A stretch of DNA of 64,000 nucleotides, taken from positions 1-64,000 of the forward strand of contig NW_022881658.1 in the NCBI RefSeq assembly GCF_003369915.1, written 5' to 3'. Positions 39,317 through 46,371 of this stretch are shown here, in pieces. The DNA is from Drosophila miranda (taxonomy: Eukaryota; Arthropoda; Insecta; Diptera; Drosophilidae). The number at the start of each line of letters is the position of its first letter. The stretch's first letter is position 1. The translations under genes were made by a program, and so were the position numbers. The notes beneath the pieces were generated by a model. That model made no database searches. It was given only the letters and a program-made list of their open reading frames with translations, and was not told where the DNA came from.

Positions 39317-39595
39317 TTACGGAATGATCACTCTGCTTAATATCTTCCTAAACCGATTAACTAACGACATAGAAATGGACAACTGCAAATTATTAAAAAG
39401 AGTAGAAGACTCATGCGAACGATTGCCAAAAACGCGTCCGAACAAGGCGCTGCTGTTCAAAGCTATGAGCGTTAGCATTTCTGCTGCGCAATTTCTGTCT
39501 CCTCCTTCTCCTATAGATCTCGAATTGCCGCCAGTGAACTCCCTGAGAGGAAGAGAGAAGCCAACAACAACTGGAAGGTGGTGGACTTCGGCCAT
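39317..39595 (-). CDS. Antisense ORF in the family B 3' UTR (92 aa)
   Basis: - strand ATG at 39595 in the context cagtggaaATGGCC, the same 14 bases as at the X antisense ATG. The uninterrupted 92-residue frame holds VVVG (39560-39571) and MLTLIA (39461-39478), which parallel GLVVG and MLRLVA in X. No known domain is recognised. The shared start context and motif order favour a common origin. Expression is not shown. Confidence 0.45.
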   Translation of the reverse strand: MAEVHHLPVVVGFSLPLREFTGGNSRSIGEGGDRNCAAEMLTLIALNSSALFGRVFGNRSHESSTLFNNLQLSISMSLVNRFRKILSRVIIP

Positions 39596-40198
39596 TTCCA
39601 CTGATGAGACAACGGACCGTTGCGCACATACAAGCGCACATACAAACACTCATCCACACAAACGCTCAACTCAATGCTGGCTGCCCCGGACCAGAGGGCG
39701 GAACAGTAACGAAAGAAGAAAGAAGACCAAACCATAATAAGCAATAGCTCTGGCTGCCCCGGACCAGTGGGCAGAGGAGCAACAAAAACAAACAAAACAA
39801 ATAGAATACAACACATAGAATAGATAACATATATATGTATACAATCTCCCTTTTCTGCCAATGAAGGCAACCAAAATGTTCCCCTTAATTATAATCTACT
39901 TTTAAATCTATCTATAGTATCAAGAGTATTATGCTTTAGCTCTACCCACTCCCTCTCCCCCCTCTGGCAAACGGACTGTTTACCAAAGTGGAGAGATTTT
40001 CCCAAAAATATGTTTGCGCCGGCAGCACTGCTGGCAATGGAGAATTCGCGCTGTAAAAAAAAAAAAGCATTGTATTTGCTGCCTACGGCTGCTAACAGCA
40101 GCTTGTAGACAGATATTTATATATTTATAAGATACAGCCTCAACATATTGTACCTAAAATGTTAGACTAAGTATTGGTATAAATAAAGTCCCCATAGC

Positions 40199-40262
40199 GT
40201 AACGTAACTCTGGCTCCCCTAACCTGCTGGATCAGGCCAAGGCTCGAGTTGGGTTACGTTAC
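40199..40262 (+). other. 3'-terminal inverted repeat/hairpin, B
   Basis: gtaacgtaac at 40199-40208 pairs perfectly with gttacgttac at 40253-40262. An inner cctg...cagg hairpin lies at 40223-40236. It starts about 12 nt after AATAAA. The two-level layout is like that of family C. Confidence 0.75.
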
Positions 40263-40311
40263 GTTATGTTAGTTACGTATCGCCACCGCTGCATACGACA
40301 CACAAAAAAAA

Positions 40312-40797
40312 CGCACTCAGCAGATGAACGCCCTTAGCTCCCGTACACGAGAAGAAGCACCCTGCACGTCAAAGCAGGCCTTGAGTTACGCTGCTGTCGC
40401 CAGAGCGAGCCTCCCAGCGCAGCAGAAACTACAACAACAACGCAGGTCGAGGTCAAAGAGGAAGCTGACTCCAAGTACACGCTTGCAGGAGCAGCTCATA
40501 AAGCACCTCAGCCGAAATCGCTCCAAGAGCGCAGGCCGATTTAAGAGCGCAAATCGCCCGCAAGGCAGCAACAACAACAACAACAAAAAGGCTGACCTCA
40601 GCAGCCTAAACGAGAAGCTAGACAAGCTTATCACTCTCCTACAAGTGCAGACGGATCGAAGGAACGAGACAACTAATAACAAGACACAACCCCAACCGAG
40701 TCTTGAAGCTAGGCTCTCCATGATCGAGAAGACACTGTACCGAGTTATGGCACGACTCCGACCACTCACAAATGACAATGAGACCTCAAATGCATAG
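40312..40797 (+). CDS. gag: Gag-like ORF1, C-terminal 161 codons, copy C1
   Basis: Only the part after the zinc knuckles is left: a basic RSRSKRK region, an Asn run and the C-terminal coiled coil. The stop overlaps pol by 26 nt, as in the full copies. No promoter or start codon of its own; a remnant. Confidence 0.85.
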   Translation, partial: RTQQMNALSSRTREEAPCTSKQALSYAAVARASLPAQQKLQQQRRSRSKRKLTPSTRLQEQLIKHLSRNRSKSAGRFKSANRPQGSNNNNNKKADLSSLNEKLDKLITLLQVQTDRRNETTNNKTQPQPSLEARLSMIEKTLYRVMARLRPLTNDNETSNA

Positions 40798-43774
40798 TAA
40801 TTCCCCTTTAATCAAAATCGCTTTCTGGAATGCTGCTGGGCTTCCAAACAAACTCCCTGAACTTAACGCTTATTTGGCAGGCAACAGTATTGACATCCTA
40901 CTGATATCGGAATCGCATTTAAAAGAAGACACAAACCTCGTGATAGATGGTTACCACGTCTACATGGCAAACCACCCGTCGAACCGGAGCAGAGGAGGAG
41001 CCGCGGTAATCATCAAGTGCAACATCCCGCACATTTCCCTCGCACCAACAAGAGAGGACTCCATCCAGATGTGCACCATAGCTGCAACAACAAAAAACCA
41101 CCAAACAATAAACATTGGTGCGATCTATTGTCCACCTGCACACGAATGGATTGATACACAATTTAAACAGGTATTTGACTCTCTAGGTAGCAGATTTATC
41201 GTAGCTGGGGATTGGAACGCCAAAAGCCAGTGGTGGGGCAATGCAAGATCCTGTAGAAGAGGGGCTGCACTTCTGAAATGCATCCAGGAAAACGACCAAA
41301 ACATACTGGCCACTGGATCCCCCACCCACTTCCCTTCAAATCGACGACATATGCCGTCTGCTATAGACTTTGCGGTTTATAAGGGTATTAGACACAATTT
41401 AATCCACATCGAAACATCATATGACTTAGGTTCAGATCACAACATGCAAATTATTAGACTCCTCCTGAGACCTGAATATGGAAAAAAGAAGATACTATTA
41501 CCAAAAAATGCAAATATCAGAAGATTTCAAGCTCACCTAGAACAGCGAATCCATCTGGAGACTGAACTTCACAACGGCGACGACATAGATGATGCAGTGG
41601 CTATCCTTGAAAAGAACATTTACATTGCAGCTGAATTGGCTTCGCAAACCTCAAGTAACCAGCACACAGTGTACGGACCGCAAAGCTTCCATCTTGACTC
41701 GCAAACGCTGAAAGCGATCAAGATCAAAAGAATTCTCTGCAAAATCAACCAAAAAGATAGGTGCTCCAACCCCCTCATTGCACGCACTATCAATCAGCTG
41801 ACTAACAGAATACGTAAACGGATCAAGCTGCAAAAAGACAAACAAATGAACAGACTGCTACACGACATTGACCCAACTGATAGGTACAGCATGCAGAAAC
41901 TGTGGCGGCTTACCAACACAATCAAGAGACAGCCCATCCCAAATCTGCCAGTCAGAAGGCACGTTGCGGAAGGGCAGCAAGCTCCTGCTGAACCTTGGTG
42001 CAAAACTACGGAGGAAAAAGCTGAGGCCTTTGCGCAGCACCTGGAAGCACGTTTCACGCCAAAGATCACGGCAGACCTAGAAGACAGAGAAGAAATTAAC
42101 GCAGTATTACAAGATAACGGTCCAGATGAAGCTGCTCAAATAATCAGACCTGTGACCATCCAGGAACTCAAATCGGAAATTAAGAAGCTCAAGACGAAAA
42201 AGGCACCCGGTTTCGACAGTATCGACAATCGCGTCATTAAATCTCTGCCAACATCCGCCATCGAGTATCTGCTGTTGATATGCAACTCGGCTCTGCAGTT
42301 CGGCCACTTCCCAAAGTCCTGGAAATGCGCAAAAATCTCAATGTTAAGGAAGCCAGGAAAGCCGAGTGATAGGCTTGAGTCCTACAGACCCATCAGCCTG
42401 CTTACAGGCTTCTCCAAAATCCTTGAACGCCTCATCCTCAAACGACTTTTTGAAGAAGAAAGCTTTGCCATGGCTATTCCAAACCATCAATTTGGCTTCA
42501 GAAGTCAGCACTCAGCGGAACAGCAAATCGGACGAGTCACGCAATTCATCCTCAGATCCTACGAAGCGCAGCGGCATTGCAGTGCTGTGTACATGGATAT
42601 CCAGGAGGCCTTTGATAGAGTCTGGCATCAGGGTCTTCTCTGCAAAGTTAAAACGGTAGTACCTGACAATCTATACATTCTACTCACCAGCTATCTCTCA
42701 GACAGAAGCTTCAAAGTCGTCTGCTGCAACAACATCACCTCAAGCCTAAAGCACATAACCGCTGGAGTGCCGCAAGGAAGCGTACTTGGCCCAGTACTCT
42801 ACAACCTTTACACTGCCGACATGCCGCAGCCACCAAGACACGCAAACTCAACCCAAATGCTAGCAACGTACGCTGATGACGCAGTATACCTCGTATCTGC
42901 CCCAAGTCCAAAACAAGCCAACGAAAATGTGGAGCGGCTCCTGGCTGATGCATTATCATGGTCTAAGAAATGGGGAATAACCATCAGTCTTGCAAAAACT
43001 GCTCATGTTCTACACACTCTCTCACCTGTGCAGCTACACACTCCAGCTCCAAGGTTAGCCGGGCAACTCCTGGCCAAAAAACCCGTCATGCCATACCTAG
43101 GAATACAGATGGATACGAAGCTCAATTTCAATAAGCACGTAGCGGCTGTTGTCACTAAAACAAGGGCCCGGATCAAAAAGCTCGACTGGATCATCGGCAG
43201 AAACAGCAAACTCCCACTACCTCCAAAGGTCCTCCTCTATAAGCAGCTGATTGCCCCAATATGGCAGTATGCCATGCCAGTCTGGGGGCCACTGACTTCA
43301 AACATGCAAATGGCCAAGCTCCAGACGATCCAAAACAAAGCTCTCAGAGCAATGACAAATGCTCCCTGGTATGTGAGCAACAACGCACTGCATGCGGATC
43401 TCCAAGTAGCAACTGTGGAAGAAGTATATAACAGACTCTGCAGGAACTACTACACTCGGTTAATGCAGCACACAAATTTACTTGCATGTGAGATCGCAAC
43501 GCACCCATACATTCCAAGAAGGCTGGCCAGGCCAAGGTATGCCGCAATGATAGAAGAGCACAATCCAAACAGCAACAGAAGCCTGACAGCCATCCAATCA
43601 ATATTGCTCCAAGTCAGACGCGAGAACTGGCTGCGAAATCCGTTTGCAACACACAATATGGAAATCAGCCGCAGTAGCGCTAATGCAGCTGCTACGCAGG
43701 CAAATGACGGCCCCAGCAGAGAACCTGATGATGGACGGCGGCAGCTCCAGAATCCAGATGATGGCGGCGGCTGA
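40772..43774 (+). CDS. pol: ORF2 endonuclease/reverse transcriptase, copy C1
   Basis: 1000-residue ORF2. Endonuclease: FWNAAG (N20), ESHLKED, YCPP, GDWNAK and SDH at 221-223. Reverse transcriptase: AGVPQGSVLGP and YADD at 700-703. The C-terminus is Gly/Asp-rich. The first ATG lies 26 nt upstream of the gag stop in the +1 frame, so a coupled termination-reinitiation or an internal start is likely. Intact, though its own gag is truncated. Confidence 0.95.
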   Translation: MTMRPQMHSNSPLIKIAFWNAAGLPNKLPELNAYLAGNSIDILLISESHLKEDTNLVIDGYHVYMANHPSNRSRGGAAVIIKCNIPHISLAPTREDSIQMCTIAATTKNHQTINIGAIYCPPAHEWIDTQFKQVFDSLGSRFIVAGDWNAKSQWWGNARSCRRGAALLKCIQENDQNILATGSPTHFPSNRRHMPSAIDFAVYKGIRHNLIHIETSYDLGSDHNMQIIRLLLRPEYGKKKILLPKNANIRRFQAHLEQRIHLETELHNGDDIDDAVAILEKNIYIAAELASQTSSNQHTVYGPQSFHLDSQTLKAIKIKRILCKINQKDRCSNPLIARTINQLTNRIRKRIKLQKDKQMNRLLHDIDPTDRYSMQKLWRLTNTIKRQPIPNLPVRRHVAEGQQAPAEPWCKTTEEKAEAFAQHLEARFTPKITADLEDREEINAVLQDNGPDEAAQIIRPVTIQELKSEIKKLKTKKAPGFDSIDNRVIKSLPTSAIEYLLLICNSALQFGHFPKSWKCAKISMLRKPGKPSDRLESYRPISLLTGFSKILERLILKRLFEEESFAMAIPNHQFGFRSQHSAEQQIGRVTQFILRSYEAQRHCSAVYMDIQEAFDRVWHQGLLCKVKTVVPDNLYILLTSYLSDRSFKVVCCNNITSSLKHITAGVPQGSVLGPVLYNLYTADMPQPPRHANSTQMLATYADDAVYLVSAPSPKQANENVERLLADALSWSKKWGITISLAKTAHVLHTLSPVQLHTPAPRLAGQLLAKKPVMPYLGIQMDTKLNFNKHVAAVVTKTRARIKKLDWIIGRNSKLPLPPKVLLYKQLIAPIWQYAMPVWGPLTSNMQMAKLQTIQNKALRAMTNAPWYVSNNALHADLQVATVEEVYNRLCRNYYTRLMQHTNLLACEIATHPYIPRRLARPRYAAMIEEHNPNSNRSLTAIQSILLQVRRENWLRNPFATHNMEISRSSANAAATQANDGPSREPDDGRRQLQNPDDGGG

Positions 43775-43826
43775 AAAGAAACTAAAAACCTTTCTATTCT
43801 TCCACAGATACGAAGCCACTTCACCT

Positions 43827-44003
43827 TCACAGAAATTGGTAATCCACATCCAGAATGTCGATGCACTGGACCTCGGCCAGCTTCAGCCCTGTTGATGCTG
43901 TCCTGCAGTCCCAGTTTAGCGCTGACACTCGCAAGGATTCCACTTCGCAGCCGACGACGAGGCCAATAGGCGTAATGATGTTCTCCACGGCCGCATACTC
44001 CAC
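43827..44003 (-). CDS. Antisense exon-like open segment in the C1 3' UTR
   Basis: - strand: after the acceptor ttaattatttCAG (44004-44006) a GC-rich open frame of 58 codons runs to TGA at 43827. It contains GLVVG (43950-43964), LRVSA (43920-43934) and LDVD (43842-43853), in the same order as in X. Just upstream is a 61-nt AT-rich segment starting GTAACACTAAT (44064 down to 44004). No ATG is found in this frame, so a start would have to lie in another exon. Function unknown. Confidence 0.4.
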   Translation of the reverse strand: MEYAAVENIITPIGLVVGCEVESLRVSALNWDCRTASTGLKLAEVQCIDILDVDYQFL

Positions 44004-44239
44004 CTGAAATAATTAAAACAATTTAAAAACAATGTAAACAAAGTAGCAATAAGATTAGTGTTACCCTAGCATCTAGACAAATTATCGATAGCTGTTAAAA
44101 AATACCAAATAAGCCAATACCGTAACAAATGTTACCCTGCCAATTTACAGCCACGTCTGCAACTACATGTAATGTAGATAAGCAGCCGGCGCGAAACTAT
44201 TTGTAAAATATGCTAAAGAGTATAATCAAATAAAACGGT

Positions 44240-44313
44240 TCTCTCTTCATGTCGGCCTCCCTCCCCCCTGCTAATGCAGGTGGCGATGGGAATTGGTTCG
44301 ACATGAAGAGAGA
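44240..44313 (+). other. 3'-terminal inverted repeat/hairpin, C1
   Basis: tctctcttcatgtcg (44240-44254) is perfectly complementary to cgacatgaagagaga (44299-44313). Between them cctgc.taat.gcagg (44267-44280) forms an inner hairpin. It lies seven bases after aataaa and about 35 nt before the element end. Identical in C2, C3 and C4. Confidence 0.8.
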
Positions 44314-44445
44314 CTACCAATTTAGTTCGCAAGACGAACAAGAACAAACAAAAAACGTGCTCCTAACCAAATTAAAATTAAAATCAAATTTACTATTAAA
44401 AATAGTACTTTTCCTACTGTTTTTTCGTGCATCTGCTGACCAATT

Positions 44446-46371
44446 ATGGCAGATCGCGGGAATCGTAGGGGAAAGGCTAAAAAGCCGCCCCCCCCAATAA
44501 TACGCGTGCACAAAGGCAAGTTGCCTGATGCAATAGAAATGAGGAGGTTCTGCGACCACCTCATGGGAGTGGAAAACTATGTTCTTGACTACCAAGACGA
44601 CGGCATGGTCAGAATTGTATGCCCAACCAGAGAATCCTACAAAAAGATACTAATGTGCGTTGATGATGACGAGCAAATGCCAGTGATCTCCTCCAGCGAG
44701 TCAGAGAGCGAGCATGTAAGTCTAAATACACACCTTGCCTCCCACCCGGGAAAAACCGCTGTTGAGGTTGAATTCAACAACCAAGGCAAAAGGCCTGCAA
44801 CCCCGCAGTCCCCTCAGTCAAATGCCCAAAACCAAGCTGCCAAAAAAGTAGTCAAGTCCCCACAAGCACAGCCACCTCAAAGTGCCATGGACTTGACTAC
44901 TGACGAAGATATGACTGACGTAACAGCCAGTTGTTTAACCCGAGAAGACCTGGGCATACCAGCGAGAGTCCCACAGAGAGAGCGAGCGCCAGCAGCGGCC
45001 ACACAAAATGCTGCCGGCCCCTCCAGTGGAGACTCCACACTCCACGACACGCGCTCCGCATCGCCCCTGGGGGCACCTGCAACTGAAACTCGGCCACCCA
45101 AGCCGCCACCAATTGTACTAACCAAAATCACCAATATTACCGCCACTCTTAAAGAAATCTCGCAGCTAATCCCAGCAGAAAAGTTCCACACCAAGACAAC
45201 TTCGGCAGGTGGACTACGCGTCATGTGCAGTGACGTGCAGTCTTTCAGGGTACTGCAAAGACATTACAGGGACGAGGCCTGTACCACGCCATCCTATTCC
45301 TACCAGCTACAGTCTGAGAGAGGATACCGAATAGTCATTAGGGACCTGCACCACACCACCGAAAGCGAATTCGTCACTGGACTACTGGCCAGCCACGGCC
45401 ACACAGCCACTTTCATACGGGGCATGACGAGGCGAGCTACCAATGAGCCCCTCAACATGTTTGTAGTTCAACTTGAACCAAGGCCAAACAACGCTGAGGC
45501 GTTGAATATCACAAATATGGGCGGCCAACGAGTCAAAGTCGAGGTGCAGAGGAACACCGGCCCAGTTGTCCAGTGCCACAGGTGTCAACGCATTGGGCAC
45601 ACCCACAATTACTGCAGAAATGACTTCGTGTGTGTTAAGTGCGCGGGGCAGCACTCCTCAATAGTTTGCCAAAAACCCTTGCAACAGCCGGCTAAATGCG
45701 CAAACTGTAGCGGCCCTCACCCAGCCAGCTACAGGGGCTGCACCGCTTTTAAAAGTGCAGCGCTGCGCAAGAAGCCGAGCGAACTTGCCCAAGCAAACAA
45801 GCTGCTACATGACCTGGGCATGCCTGCCCTTCCAATGCCTAGAAACCGAAGCCAAAGCCGACGTCGTCGTCAGCCAAGCAAACCACGCACTCAGCAGATG
45901 AACGCCCTTAGCTCCCGTACACGAGAAGAAGCACCCTGCACGTCAAAGCAGGCCTTGAGTTACGCTGCTGTCGCCAGAGCGAGCCTCCCAGCGCAGCAGA
46001 AACTACAACAACAACGCAGGTCGAGGTCAAAGAGGAAGCTGACTCCAAGTACACGCTTGCAGGAGCAGCTCATAAAGCACCTCAGCCGAAATCGCTCCAA
46101 GAGCGCAGGCCGATTTAAGAGCGCAAATCGCCCGCAAGGCAGCAACAACAACAACAACAATAAGGCTGACCTCAGCAGCCTAAACGAGAAGCTAGACAAG
46201 CTTATCACTCTCCTACAAGTGCAGACGGATCGAAGGAACGAGACAACTAATAACAAGACACAACCCCAACCGAGTCTTGAAGCTAGGCTCTCCATGATCG
46301 AGAAGACACTGTACCGAGTTATGGCACGACTCCGACCACTCACAAATGACAATGAGACCTCAAATGCATAG
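44446..46371 (+). CDS. gag: Gag-like ORF1, copy C2
   Basis: 641-residue Gag: basic N-terminus (RGNRRGKAKK), acidic/Ser-rich and Pro-rich middle, and three zinc knuckles at residues 377-432 (CHRCQRIGHTHNYC, then CX2CX3HX4C and CX2CX3HX6C types). An Arg/Ser-rich basic region, an Asn run and a coiled coil follow. The ATG at 44446 is the first in the frame after a 5' UTR of about 97 nt. Expected to bind element RNA and localise it to chromosome ends. Confidence 0.93.
   Translation: MADRGNRRGKAKKPPPPIIRVHKGKLPDAIEMRRFCDHLMGVENYVLDYQDDGMVRIVCPTRESYKKILMCVDDDEQMPVISSSESESEHVSLNTHLASHPGKTAVEVEFNNQGKRPATPQSPQSNAQNQAAKKVVKSPQAQPPQSAMDLTTDEDMTDVTASCLTREDLGIPARVPQRERAPAAATQNAAGPSSGDSTLHDTRSASPLGAPATETRPPKPPPIVLTKITNITATLKEISQLIPAEKFHTKTTSAGGLRVMCSDVQSFRVLQRHYRDEACTTPSYSYQLQSERGYRIVIRDLHHTTESEFVTGLLASHGHTATFIRGMTRRATNEPLNMFVVQLEPRPNNAEALNITNMGGQRVKVEVQRNTGPVVQCHRCQRIGHTHNYCRNDFVCVKCAGQHSSIVCQKPLQQPAKCANCSGPHPASYRGCTAFKSAALRKKPSELAQANKLLHDLGMPALPMPRNRSQSRRRRQPSKPRTQQMNALSSRTREEAPCTSKQALSYAAVARASLPAQQKLQQQRRSRSKRKLTPSTRLQEQLIKHLSRNRSKSAGRFKSANRPQGSNNNNNNKADLSSLNEKLDKLITLLQVQTDRRNETTNNKTQPQPSLEARLSMIEKTLYRVMARLRPLTNDNETSNA

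Larger units (their letters stand above)
34067..40311 (+). mobile_element. Family B retrotransposon, single 5'-truncated copy
   Basis: Jockey-clade element with partial gag, pol and a 1.1-kb 3' UTR. The left end lies inside gag with no upstream start codon. The right end is cacaaaaaaaa at 40301-40311, fused to gag of C1. Coding GC content is clearly higher than in family A. Closer to C than to A by overlapping gag/pol and by motif wording. Confidence 0.88.
39164..40311 (+). other. Family B 3' UTR
   Basis: GC-rich to about 39770, then AT-rich with AATAAA at about 40181, the terminal inverted repeat and the final A8. It contains two copies of ctggctgccccggaccag (near 39678 and 39750), related to the ggccggaccag cores of X and Y. 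No sense gene is supported; the open + frame at 39054-39737 overlaps the pol end and mirrors the antisense ORF. Confidence 0.7.
40312..44348 (+). mobile_element. Family C, copy C1, 5'-truncated in gag
   Basis: It starts at cgcactcagcagatg, equivalent to 45886 in C2, directly after the A-run of B. Pol and the 3' UTR are complete. It ends in gacgaacaagaacaaa, followed by C2. Confidence 0.9.

Noticed and set aside
39054-39737. + strand frame of 227 codons across the end of B pol
   Set aside because: It overlaps the pol C-terminus and the antisense ORF. The composition is low in complexity, and no counterpart exists in A or C.
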